The notes beneath the pieces were generated by a model that saw only the letters and a list, made by a program, of their open reading frames with translations, did no database searches and was not told the DNA's origin. From assembly GCF_000007305.1 (NCBI RefSeq), contig NC_003413.1, positions 1,049,318 to 1,113,317 of the forward strand: a DNA stretch of 64,000 nucleotides, given 5' to 3'. Shown here one piece after another: positions 6,635 to 16,226 of the stretch. This DNA comes from Pyrococcus furiosus DSM 3638 (GTDB lineage Archaea > Methanobacteriota_B > Thermococci > Thermococcales > Thermococcaceae). The position numbers and the translations under genes were made by a program. Numbering within the stretch: position 1 is the stretch's first letter; the number at the start of each line of letters is the position of its first letter.

Positions 6635-9544
6635 ATGAGAAGGAATGCCCAGGTCTTTGCTATGGTGCTCTTATTAGTACTTTCAGGAATTCCCAAGGCG
6701 CTTGCACTGTACACTCCAACACCGTTTTCAATAGATGGAAACTTAGAGGAATGGATCAAAGCAGATGCTATTGCTTATGGAAGAGACTCCGGCCTTCCAG
6801 GAGCAAACCTTGACAAATTGTACATTGCCTGGGATGACAACTATCTTTACATTGCCATAAAGACTAACAATACCCAGAGTTGGGACCTAGCTTATGGAAT
6901 TGGAATTGACGTAGACCCAGGAAGTGGAAACGGATACACCGGAGACTCAGACGCATGGGGAAGAAAAATAGCCTTTGGAAACAACTATGCCATAGATTAT
7001 GAGATTTACTTCTGGTGGAGTGGTGGTAGTGGAATTACTGCTGACAACTTCATAAACTGGACTGGCTCAGGATGGGACTACAAGAGCATTAGTGATGTCG
7101 GAGGAAGCTTCGCATACACTGGAGACACAAGCCAAGGACTACAAACCCTAGAAATAGCAATACCATGGGACGCATTGGGTGGAATTACAAGAAAATTTGC
7201 CATAATTGCTTGGATTGCTGGTGGAGATGGAAGTAGCGCAGTTGATTCACTACCCGTTGATGACACCATTGTAGACAGCGATAACGAGTGGGTTGATCAA
7301 GATGTATTCACGAACCTAAGTGTAATAATGCTATCTCCAAAGAATATCGATGGAAGCTTAGATGATTGGGCAGACTATGAAAAGGTTGGCTCTTCACTTC
7401 CAAGTGGGTATCCTGGAGCTGACCTAGAGAGCCTATATGTCTCCTGGGACAGTAATTATCTCTATATTGCCATAAAGACTAACAACACTGCAAGCTGGGA
7501 TGTTGCTTATGGAATTGGAATTGACGTAGACCCAGGAAGTGGAAACGGATACACCGGAGACACAGATGCTTGGGGTAGGAAGATTGGATTCCAAGGATTT
7601 GCAGTTGACTACGAGATTTACTTCTGGTGGAGTGGTGGTAGTGGAATTACTGCTGACAACTTCATAAACTGGACTGGCTCAGGATGGGACTACAAGAGCA
7701 TTAGTGATGTCGGAGGAAGCTTCGCATACACTGGAGACACAAGCCAAGGACTACAAACCCTAGAAATAGCAATACCATGGGACGCATTGGGTGGAATTAC
7801 AAGAAAATTTGCCATAATTGCTTGGATTGCTGGTGGAGATGGAAGTAGCGCAGTTGACACAGCTCCCTCAGACTCCGAAGTGCCTCCAGGAGACTCATGG
7901 ACAGATTATGACAAGCTCTCTAACTTGGCAACAACATTTGAGTTCCCTGACTTGACTGTCGAGATTAAGGGTCCAGATGTTGTTGGAGTGAATAAGCTTG
8001 CAGAGTATGAGGTGCATGTGAAGAACCTTGGTGGAATAGGAGTTCCTTCAACAAAAGTTAGGGTTTACATAAACGGAACACTCTATAAGAACTGGACAGT
8101 ATCTCTTGGACCAAAAGAAGAGAAAGTTCTAACATTTAACTGGACACCAACTCAGGAAGGAATGTACAGAATCAACGCCACTGTAGATGAAGAAAATACC
8201 GTCGTTGAGCTCAACGAAAACAATAACGTTGCAACATTTGATGTTAGTGTTGTCTGGGTTGGAAAGATAAGCGTCGATGGAGATCCAAGCGACTGGCCGG
8301 AAGTAAGCCTTAACAACAACACCTTTACCTTACAGAATGGAGTATTCATATGGAGCGATGCTCCAGATGATCAGAGAACGGAGAAGGATCCCTACCTCCC
8401 AGGAGGAACTTCATCTCATGCAGACTTAATTAAATTTGGCGTGGCAAAAGACGAGAGATATCTGTACTTCCTTTTCGTCTTCAAGAACATGAGCAACATA
8501 AAGATCGGAGATAACGGAGCAACCTTCATAGCAGTTCCAATTGACTTCAAGGAAGGAGGAGCAACAGAGTTTGCTGGCGAGATGGATACTAAGAGCATAC
8601 TAGAATGGGACATCCAAGTTGTAGTCAACTTAGCCTCAAGCCAGTTCAGTGGTGAGAGGGTTGCAACAACAAAAGCTGGTTCAAGCTATGAATCACTCTT
8701 CTACGTTCTATCCGCTGACGGAAGTTTCATTACAAGTGATGACGCAATGGTGGGAGTGAACCTCGATGCCAACACAGTAGAGGTCAGAATTCCACTAAGC
8801 TTCATTGAGAATTCTGATGAGATAAGGCTTCAGCTTGCCACTGGCTTCAGCTATGGGCCAGCAGTATGGAACTTTGGAGATCCATTTGCAAACGATGATG
8901 TGAGCGATATAGTGGACACGATAAGCGAGGCTGGCACTGAGGAAGAGCTTTCAGACAACATCCCAGACTACTATGTAAAGCTACTGCTAGGCACATATCT
9001 AGTTGAAGGGGCAGACGTCATTAATTACAGAGAAGAGAGAATAATGATGCAACAACAAGCCGCAGTGAAGTCCTTCATGACGATCTCCAAGTATTACGGA
9101 ATTCCAAGGTTCAAGAAAGAATACGCCACATATCTAGAGCTCATGAACAACATAACGAACATGGATATCCCAGAAGAGTTCAAGGAAGAGATAATTGAGA
9201 TAAGGAAGAAGGTTGACGAGCTGTTCTCCCTCTACAAGGAAGGAAAGGAAGTTGCAGAGGAGGGAATGATGAGCTTAGCAGATGCAATTAAGCTATACAG
9301 GGCATATACAGGAATGATAAAGGTTAATCAGAGGCTTAAGGAAATCATCCAGGCAATAGCCTCTGGAGAGCTCGAGAGACAGAAGTGGTTGGAGGAGATG
9401 AGGGGCAAGCTCACAAAGACAATTGACGGAGATCTCTCAGACTGGAGCGTTGATCCAGTTGCCGTAGATACAGAAGGGTACGGTCAGGATGGTGCAAACT
9501 TAAGGAGTTGTACGTGGACTACGACGACAACTTCCTCTACATAG
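6635..9544 (+). CDS. Large secreted modular protein (DOMON/CBM9-like repeats, CARDB), frameshifted near its 3' end
   Basis: 969 codons before a premature stop. A signal peptide (cleavage near residue 25) is followed by two nearly identical beta-domains (about 30-225 and 236-430) resembling CBM9/DOMON or glucodextranase C-terminal modules, a CARDB domain (about 436-545), a third diverged beta-domain (545-790), a charged helical segment (790-925) and the start of a fourth beta-domain at 929. The last 15 or so residues are low-complexity nonsense caused by a frameshift near 9503; the missing part continues at 9508-10032. GAGGTGA at 6624-6630 and a TATA-like ATTTAAA near 6593 fit start ATG 6635. 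No catalytic domain is recognised; carbohydrate or S-layer binding is inferred. Confidence 0.8.
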   Translation: MRRNAQVFAMVLLLVLSGIPKALALYTPTPFSIDGNLEEWIKADAIAYGRDSGLPGANLDKLYIAWDDNYLYIAIKTNNTQSWDLAYGIGIDVDPGSGNGYTGDSDAWGRKIAFGNNYAIDYEIYFWWSGGSGITADNFINWTGSGWDYKSISDVGGSFAYTGDTSQGLQTLEIAIPWDALGGITRKFAIIAWIAGGDGSSAVDSLPVDDTIVDSDNEWVDQDVFTNLSVIMLSPKNIDGSLDDWADYEKVGSSLPSGYPGADLESLYVSWDSNYLYIAIKTNNTASWDVAYGIGIDVDPGSGNGYTGDTDAWGRKIGFQGFAVDYEIYFWWSGGSGITADNFINWTGSGWDYKSISDVGGSFAYTGDTSQGLQTLEIAIPWDALGGITRKFAIIAWIAGGDGSSAVDTAPSDSEVPPGDSWTDYDKLSNLATTFEFPDLTVEIKGPDVVGVNKLAEYEVHVKNLGGIGVPSTKVRVYINGTLYKNWTVSLGPKEEKVLTFNWTPTQEGMYRINATVDEENTVVELNENNNVATFDVSVVWVGKISVDGDPSDWPEVSLNNNTFTLQNGVFIWSDAPDDQRTEKDPYLPGGTSSHADLIKFGVAKDERYLYFLFVFKNMSNIKIGDNGATFIAVPIDFKEGGATEFAGEMDTKSILEWDIQVVVNLASSQFSGERVATTKAGSSYESLFYVLSADGSFITSDDAMVGVNLDANTVEVRIPLSFIENSDEIRLQLATGFSYGPAVWNFGDPFANDDVSDIVDTISEAGTEEELSDNIPDYYVKLLLGTYLVEGADVINYREERIMMQQQAAVKSFMTISKYYGIPRFKKEYATYLELMNNITNMDIPEEFKEEIIEIRKKVDELFSLYKEGKEVAEEGMMSLADAIKLYRAYTGMIKVNQRLKEIIQAIASGELERQKWLEEMRGKLTKTIDGDLSDWSVDPVAVDTEGYGQDGANLRSCTWTTTTTSST
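7001..7245 (+). repeat. 245-bp perfect direct repeat, copy 1
   Basis: Read by eye this stretch is identical to 7613-7857, inside the first beta-domain of the modular secreted protein. A shorter identical block also precedes it (about 6890-6946 versus 7506-7562). Synonymous positions are identical too, which points to recent duplication or gene conversion rather than selection on protein alone. Confidence 0.95.
7613..7857 (+). repeat. 245-bp perfect direct repeat, copy 2
   Basis: This is the second copy of the block at 7001-7245, inside the second beta-domain. The offset between copies is 612 bp, an exact multiple of three, so unequal crossing over would add or remove one in-frame domain. Confidence 0.95.
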
Positions 9545-10032
9545 CATTCACAACGGACAACAAAGCATCATGGAGAATAGCATATGGAGTTGCCTTGGAC
9601 TACAAGGAGGGGGGATACACAACCGGACAGGATGGATGGCAGAGAAAAGTGGAATTCGAGAGAGGAATTGATGCACAGCTGTACTTCTTCTGGAACGGAG
9701 AATTCTTTGGAAACCCAGGAACGGACAGTATAACATCTGCCGACCTAATACTATGGAAGAACGGCACCTGGGAGTACATGCAACTTGACAAAGTTGGATT
9801 CTATGCATACAAGGGAGGAAGCAATGGACTCCAGAGCTTGGAAATTGCAGTTCCATGGGAAGTACTTGGTGGAAAGCCAGAGAAGATAGCAATTGTTGTC
9901 TACATAACCGGACAGGGAGCAGGAGATTCAGCAGTGGATTCACTACCACTTCAGGATGCAGTCAAGGACAGCGACAACGAGTGGGGAGATGTTGATAAGT
10001 TCACAAAGTTTGCAGAAGTCCTAATTAAGTGA
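9508..10032 (+). pseudogene. 3' fragment of the modular secreted protein, in a shifted frame
   Basis: 174 codons. The fragment opens with LYVDYDDNFLYIAF, which matches the LYIAWDDNYLYIAI seen at the same place in domains 1 and 2, and it completes a fourth beta-domain ending in LPLQDAVKDSDNEW and EVLIK. It has no ribosome site of its own. One extra A in the CTTAAGGAG at about 9500-9508 (giving Leu-Lys-Glu) would join it to the preceding frame as one protein of about 1,130 aa. Real mutation and sequence error are both possible. Confidence 0.8.
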
Positions 10033-10070
10033 TTTCTTTCCCTTCTTTAAAATTTTTAAAAAAAGAGAAG
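10033..10070. terminator. T-rich convergent intergenic, likely bidirectional terminator
   Basis: A 38-bp gap between convergent genes carries pyrimidine-rich runs on the plus strand and a run of seven A (T on the minus strand). Archaeal terminators are T-tracts, so both transcripts probably end here. No strong hairpin is seen. Confidence 0.5.
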
Positions 10071-11120
10071 TCAAGTTGTGGAGGACTCTTCGTCGTTGTA
10101 GATGTCCTCTTCTGGAATCTCGTCTTCGTAACCTCTTGATCCCTCTAAGGTTTCAATTCTGAACATGTAGCTCTTATACCAGTTGTACTCAGGGAGCTTC
10201 TTAATTGGGATTAGCTTCCACGCCCTAGTTTCCTCAGCGTAACCCCAGTTCACGTACTCGTTGAAGTTTCTGATTATGTCCGTTATAACAACGTTAAATT
10301 CATTTAAGAGCAACTTTTGTATCTCCCTCCACTTGTCTAGGGAACTCTCTCTCCTCGTTATTCCAAAGTATCCTGCACATCTTGGGCCTTTAAGGGTGGC
10401 AATTCCTCTACCCACGAAGGCCCTAATGGCCTCGAGGGTCTCTGGGGGATCGGTAATAAAGGTGTCAAACTTGTGGAGGGCATAGTCTGGCAAGGGCTTC
10501 CTCAAGTCAAAGGTAAAGATCTCTATGTCCTCATACCCAATCTCGTTGGCAGCCTTCTCGATGAACTTCGTTAGCCTTTCATCTATATCCAGCACAGCAA
10601 TCCTTTTTGGAAGGCCTGAGAGCATTAGAGCAATACTTGTTAGATCATCATCGCCCAGAACAAAGATATCCTTGTTCTCTAAGTCTCCCCTAGTGTGCAT
10701 TAGAATTACCCTTGCTACTGTAGTCTCCGGTGTTACATAAGCTTGGTCGAACTCGTGGAGCGGTTCCGGCCTGTCCTTAACTATCTCCCTAAACTGCTCA
10801 AGCAAGTCGGCAAAGGCTTGGAGGTCGACGGTCTTACCCTGACAGTGAGGACAAGTAAAGTCGTACCTCTTTCCAATTCCGTATTCCGCCACTAGCTCTT
10901 CTCCCTTTTCCGTAAGCTTAACTCCATCCTCGAAAGTTACATATCCAAGCTCGTTAAGACTCTCTAAAATTGCAACGACAAGGGGAAGTGGTTCTTCGCT
11001 TAAGTCCACGATTCTCCATATGTCGTCACTTGCCAAAACTGCCGATAGAACGTTTTCAACGCTTCTCTCATAAACGGGGATCTTAGTTTTTGTTTTTACC
11101 CTTTCTACAATTTCTTTCAT
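10071..11120 (-). CDS. bpsA: N4-bis(aminopropyl)spermidine synthase (branched polyamine synthase)
   Basis: 349 aa from the ATG at 11120. The enzyme adds aminopropyl groups from decarboxylated S-adenosylmethionine to spermidine to make the branched polyamine used by hyperthermophiles. The N-terminal ~85 residues form a winged-helix-like domain, CPHC at 90-93 lies before the catalytic domain, GDDDL at 156-160 and TDPPET near 223-228 are the substrate-site motifs of this DUF43 family. The C-terminal tail is acidic. GGAGGTG sits 7 nt before ATG 11120; an in-frame TTG at 11126 is only 1 nt from it and is rejected. Confidence 0.93.
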   Translation of the reverse strand: MKEIVERVKTKTKIPVYERSVENVLSAVLASDDIWRIVDLSEEPLPLVVAILESLNELGYVTFEDGVKLTEKGEELVAEYGIGKRYDFTCPHCQGKTVDLQAFADLLEQFREIVKDRPEPLHEFDQAYVTPETTVARVILMHTRGDLENKDIFVLGDDDLTSIALMLSGLPKRIAVLDIDERLTKFIEKAANEIGYEDIEIFTFDLRKPLPDYALHKFDTFITDPPETLEAIRAFVGRGIATLKGPRCAGYFGITRRESSLDKWREIQKLLLNEFNVVITDIIRNFNEYVNWGYAEETRAWKLIPIKKLPEYNWYKSYMFRIETLEGSRGYEDEIPEEDIYNDEESSTT

Positions 11121-11264
11121 CCCCAAACACCTCCAAAAATGCTTTTTTAGTTTACTTTTTCTGTCCTCTTTTTAAAGGTTTCTGAATACTCTATTAAAGA
11201 TATCTCCCCTCTAGAAAAAACGATTTTAGAAAACATATGAATAAAATTAAAAACAAAACTGGAG

Positions 11265-12095
11265 CTATCTCTCTTTGTATGTGAATTTTCCATTGCAGTA
11301 TTCTCCTCTTCCATTATAAAGCCCAAAGACAGCACACCCATCTCTGTTTATTCTTCCCCATCCGGGTATAATGTTACAGAGGCAGGATGGATCTTTTATG
11401 AAGAAGGTCTTTCTAAAGAGGACTTCAGTCTTGTTTAAGATTATAATTTCACCAGAATAGGGTGAGCCATCGGGTTGAGGCTTTTCAAATCCTATTAGTA
11501 CGTAATTGCCATTAGAAGTTAGAAAGACGTTTCTAATGGGGACAACGTTACTACCCAAGTCAATAACCTTAACAGTTCCATTCTCTCCCAGGATGTAGAG
11601 GTAGTCATTTGGAGCTTTTGCCCTAAATTCTTGATATGCTCGAGGAGCAGTCTGATACACGATGATGTAGAGATAGGTATAGGAGTGAGTTGCTAGAACT
11701 TTTGGAACTGCAGTTCCGTTCTCTTTCCCGTAGCTGTCCTCATAAGCCCACAAATAACTTGGAAACTCCATCCTCCATAGAAGCTCCCCATCCTTGCTAC
11801 AAGCCTTCAAAACGACAACTGGCACTTTAGCTGTGACGTTCTCAACTGTGATGTTTGTCTTGCCTTGGGAGTCAACGATAAACTTCACTAAAGGAACTTC
11901 CTTCGTATCGTTCACTTCCTGAAGAACAACTGAACCCCAGTCGAGAGTGAAAACACGAGAATCACTAGTTATAAGACACCCTTCTTTTTGTTGTGCAGGG
12001 GGTTGAGAATGATAAGCGGTGTAGAGAAAAGCTAAGGTTATCCCCACTATAAAAATAAAAACAGTTAAGGTAAAAATAAGATACCTCACCACCAA
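11265..12095 (-). CDS. Membrane-anchored extracellular protein, function unknown
   Basis: 276 aa. One hydrophobic segment at about residues 5-27 is followed by a polar extracellular region rich in beta-strand-like stretches (repeated pattern of Val/Ile-rich strands ending in Gly/Asn turns), which recalls a small beta-propeller. Four cysteines near the C-terminus (CLC, GC, YC) may form disulfides. The start is TTG at 12095, directly after the TGA of the upstream small gene, with GGAGGT six bases before it; GTG 12092 is the alternative. I do not recognise a family. It sits in AT-rich DNA with another orphan gene. Confidence 0.65.
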   Translation of the reverse strand: MVVRYLIFTLTVFIFIVGITLAFLYTAYHSQPPAQQKEGCLITSDSRVFTLDWGSVVLQEVNDTKEVPLVKFIVDSQGKTNITVENVTAKVPVVVLKACSKDGELLWRMEFPSYLWAYEDSYGKENGTAVPKVLATHSYTYLYIIVYQTAPRAYQEFRAKAPNDYLYILGENGTVKVIDLGSNVVPIRNVFLTSNGNYVLIGFEKPQPDGSPYSGEIIILNKTEVLFRKTFFIKDPSCLCNIIPGWGRINRDGCAVFGLYNGRGEYCNGKFTYKER

Positions 12096-12293
12096 TCACC
12101 TACCTCCTATATTGTTCCATGAATAATTACTTAAATATTCCATAAACTTCTTTATGTCGACTCCATTTTCTACTGCAAATTTGTAGAGTGCTTTAAATTT
12201 GAAATCCTCTACTTTCTTGACTTCTCCTTCTAACATCATAGTTTGATTATTAAGACTAGAAACTACAATAACTTTATTCTCCTTTATTGCCAT
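12096..12293 (-). CDS. Small protein, function unknown
   Basis: 65 aa from ATG 12293, no signal peptide or membrane segment. The N-terminal half has beta-strand character (IKENKVIVVSSLNN) and the second half is helical, ending in WNNIGGR. The last codons of this gene contain GGAGGT, the ribosome site of the following membrane-anchored protein, so the two are cotranslated. I recognise no domain. Its AT-rich surroundings suggest lineage-specific DNA. Confidence 0.55.
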   Translation of the reverse strand: MAIKENKVIVVSSLNNQTMMLEGEVKKVEDFKFKALYKFAVENGVDIKKFMEYLSNYSWNNIGGR

Positions 12294-12532
12294 TGAGAGA
12301 ATATTGCCTGTTGCTAGTGCATTTGTATTTTTCCCTCATAAATTTGTCACAATTGAAATAAATTTTATTATTTATAAAATTTTCTCTCCACGTGGATATA
12401 TTATATAAATCCCGTTTGAATGATTTAATATTAATAAACTTATTATCAAAATTAAAGTTTTAACTTAATTAAGTTTAGCGAGGCCATTTTACTTCCTCAC
12501 AAAAATAATCACAAAAAAGTAACTCTCACTTA

Positions 12533-13186
12533 ATGGTAAAGTATTCAACTAAGCCTAAAACTTATTTAGCTCCAAAGCAGAGAAAAGTTATGGTGGGCCA
12601 GGTGGTTAGGAGAAGGGGTGCTTACCCAGAGTACACTTTGGAGGATGCACTTGCCGTTTTGTTTCTGGCGAAGGAACCAATTGGAAGAAAACAGATATCC
12701 GAAATACTCGAGCTTGGAGAGGGAAGCGTAAGGACACTTTTGGGAAGATTAACAAAGAAGGATTTAATAAGATCAAAGCAGAGAGGACACTTTCTAACTA
12801 CCTGGGGACATGAAGTCAAAAAGAAAATAGAAGAACTATTTTCGGAACCTATTGAGGTTACCGTTGACGGGTTCCCAGGAGTTGCGATTATAGTTAAAAA
12901 TCCAGGGGGGTTTAAATCTCTTGAGCTTAGAGACGAGGCAATAAAGTTCGACGCAAAAGGGGCCATGATTTTAACCGTAAAGAACGGGGAAATAGTATTT
13001 CCAGAGGATTCAAGACCTCTAAAAGAGATGTATCCAGAGATTGTCAAGAGACTCTATGATTATGAAGAGGGGGACTTAATAGTGATTACTTGGGCAGATA
13101 AAATTGGAAGGCGCTTAAAGCAGCCTTCACGTTGCAGTCGTCTTAAAGGGAGACCAACTCCCCAGGGAAATATTGGAGGTGGCTGA
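12533..13186 (+). CDS. Winged-helix DUF4443-like regulator, 3' end frameshifted
   Basis: 217 codons. Residues 35-100 form a winged helix-turn-helix (KQISEILELGEGSVRTLLGRL), followed by a domain of the DUF4443 type. The last about 27 residues (RRLKQPSRCSRL onward) are Arg/Pro/Gly-rich and unlike the rest. In the other frames the same DNA reads ALKAAF and then HVAVVLKGDQLPREILEVAE with a TGA at 13188-13190 that overlaps the pyrF ATG in the usual ATGA fashion. Two single-base deletions between about 13107 and 13127 would explain this. First gene of a four-gene unit with pyrF. Confidence 0.75.
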   Translation: MVKYSTKPKTYLAPKQRKVMVGQVVRRRGAYPEYTLEDALAVLFLAKEPIGRKQISEILELGEGSVRTLLGRLTKKDLIRSKQRGHFLTTWGHEVKKKIEELFSEPIEVTVDGFPGVAIIVKNPGGFKSLELRDEAIKFDAKGAMILTVKNGEIVFPEDSRPLKEMYPEIVKRLYDYEEGDLIVITWADKIGRRLKQPSRCSRLKGRPTPQGNIGGG

Positions 13187-13806
13187 ATGATTGTACTAGC
13201 GTTGGACGTGTATGAGAGAGAAAAGGCCTTAAGCATAGCGGAAGATGTTAAAGATTACATTTCAATGATAAAGGTGAACTGGCCCCTGATAATTGGAAGT
13301 GGTCTTGGAGTTATTTCAGAGCTAAAGAAGAAAACAGGCCTCCCGATAATAGCGGATCTAAAGCTGGCAGACATCCCAAACACAAATAGGTTGATAGCAA
13401 AGAAAGTTTATGATGCTGGGGCGGATTATATAATACTCCATTCCTTTGTAGGGAGGGACAGCGTAAAGGCAGTGAAGGAGCTAGGAGAAATTATAATGAT
13501 AGTTGAGATGAGCCATCCTGGGGCCTTAGAATTCATAAACCCACTCACCGACAAGTTCATAGACATGGCCAATGAAATAAAGCCTTTCGGCGTCATAGCG
13601 CCAGGAACCAGGCCAGAGAGAATTAGATACATTAGAGAGAGGCTGAGTAAAGACATAAAAGTGCTTACCCCAGGAATTGGAGCCCAAGGAGGATCGCCAG
13701 TGGAGGCGTTGAAAGCTGGAGCAGATTACATCATCATTGGAAGGGCCATATACAATGCTGAAAGGCCCAGGGAAGCCGCTAAGAAGATTTTCGAGGAGGT
13801 GAAAGA

Positions 13807-13822
<16 letters not shown>
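13187..13822 (+). CDS. pyrF: Orotidine 5'-phosphate decarboxylase
   Basis: 211 aa. It converts OMP to UMP, the last step of de novo pyrimidine synthesis. The catalytic DxKxxDxxN signature is at D57, K59, D62 and N65, and the phosphate-binding TPGIGAQGG lies near residue 160. GGAGGTGGC in the 3' end of the preceding gene acts as its ribosome site. The next gene overlaps its 3' end by 16 nt, so the unit is translationally coupled. Confidence 0.95.
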
Positions 13823-14750
<928 letters not shown>

Positions 14751-14758
14751 AGTCCAAA

Positions 14759-16226
14759 CTTTCAATTCTTTTGTAGTCTTATTGGAACCGGAGGCTCTAC
14801 CTAATCATCCTCTTGACACAACTCCTTTCAATTCTTTTGTAGTCTTATTGGAACAGTTGACTTCACTACTACTTCTTCATCTATAATTCTACTTTCAATT
14901 CTTTTGTAGTCTTATTGGAACGAAGAGAGGTTAGAATAACAGCTATTAGCGTTTCACACTTTCAATTCTTTTGTAGTCTTATTGGAACTTTGGAGATAGA
15001 GTTGCAGTAGAAATGATAAGGAACTTTCAATTCTTTTGTAGTCTTATTGGAACCACGGCCTACCTCGCTGAGATCCGGGTAGATGACAGCCTTTCAATTC
15101 TTTTGTAGTCTTATTGGAACAGGAGAATAAGGTACTTCGACGGCCACACGTCTTATGTCTTTCAATTCTTTTGTAGTCTTATTGGAACCAGGAAGTTGTT
15201 TGCCAACGGCATAGTAGAGCCCACCCCCCGTCATCGCCCGCAAAAAGCTTTCAATTCTTTTGTAGTCTTATTGGAACCTTATAAGATTTTCCCATTTAAG
15301 CAGAGCTTAGATAACTTTCAATTCTTTTGTAGTCTTATTGGAACCTGACTTTAGAGACTTATACAATAACAACAACATATCTAAAGTCCCTTTCAATTCT
15401 TTTGTAGTCTTATTGGAACGCTACAACCCTCCCCTCGTAGTAGTACTTCCCATCGTCTTTCAATTCTTTTGTAGTCTTATTGGAACCCTTATATGGGTGT
15501 TGTGAAGCAGGATAGAACTCTTGACTTTCAATTCTTTTGTAGTCTTATTGGAACGTCCCCGTAGTCCCTTAGAACTTTGTAGCCCTTCTTCCTTTCAATT
15601 CTTTTGTAGTCTTATTGGAACCTTCCAGCATTCTCTGCCTTCACGTAAACTTCTGTACCCTCTTTCAATTCTTTTGTAGTCTTATTGGAACGCCAATTAA
15701 GTTCCTCCAGACAGATGAAGCCAGCAAACTTTCAATTCTTTTGTAGTCTTATTGGAACCGAGGAAGGCTCCCTCTAAACCAGCCAAGGAGGTTAACTTTC
15801 AATTCTTTTGTAGTCTTATTGGAACTGGCCACCCACTCCAATGCGCCTTTCACTTTTTGGCCAACTTTCAATTCTTTTGTAGTCTTATTGGAACTATCAA
15901 AAGGTTAAGGCTTCTGTAAAAGAACTTACTTTCAATTCTTTTGTAGTCTTATTGGAACTTGCACTCACGTGTAACAAGTACCTGTACAATAGATACTTTC
16001 AATTCTTTTGTAGTCTTATTGGAACCAATATTTTTTCAATGTCTGTCATTGTCCCACCTCCTCTTTCAATTCTTTTGTAGTCTTATTGGAACTGTTTTCA
16101 CTAATCGAAGACTTCGTAAGAGATAACGACTTTCAATTCTTTTGTAGTCTTATTGGAACCTGAAGTGCTCTCAGCCGCAAGGACCGCATACTACAACTTT
16201 CAATTCTTTTGTAGTCTTATTGGAAC
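14759..16226 (-). CRISPR. CRISPR array 1: 22 repeats, 21 spacers, transcribed leftward
   Basis: Twenty-two copies of a 30-bp repeat, read on the plus strand as CTTTCAATTC, TTTTGTAGTC, TTATTGGAAC. By eye all copies are identical. crRNA orientation is the minus strand (GTTCCAATAA ... ATTGAAAG), which gives the 8-nt ATTGAAAG 5' tag known for Pyrococcus. Repeat starts are 14759, 14825, 14892, 14959, 15024, 15091, 15159, 15248, 15315, 15390, 15457, 15525, 15592, 15662, 15729, 15796, 15865, 15929, 15996, 16063, 16130 and 16197. Most spacers are 35-40 nt; one is 34, one 45 (15345-15389) and one 59 (15189-15247). The leader lies to the right. Confidence 0.99.

Noticed and set aside
9548-9949. 133-codon antisense frame over the last domain of the modular secreted protein
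   Set aside because: Cys/Pro/Ser-rich composition typical of an antisense shadow, and the sense strand encodes a clear repeat of the upstream domains.
11147-11341. 64-codon frame on the minus strand overlapping the 3' end of the membrane-anchored protein gene
   Set aside because: No ribosome site, AT-rich low-quality composition, and overlap of 77 nt with a better-supported gene. A frameshifted extension of that gene could not be supported.
12294-12532. AT-rich gap before the DUF4443-like gene considered as an origin or regulatory RNA
   Set aside because: No repeated origin-box elements, G-rich motif or stable hairpin could be identified; it is treated as promoter-containing spacer.
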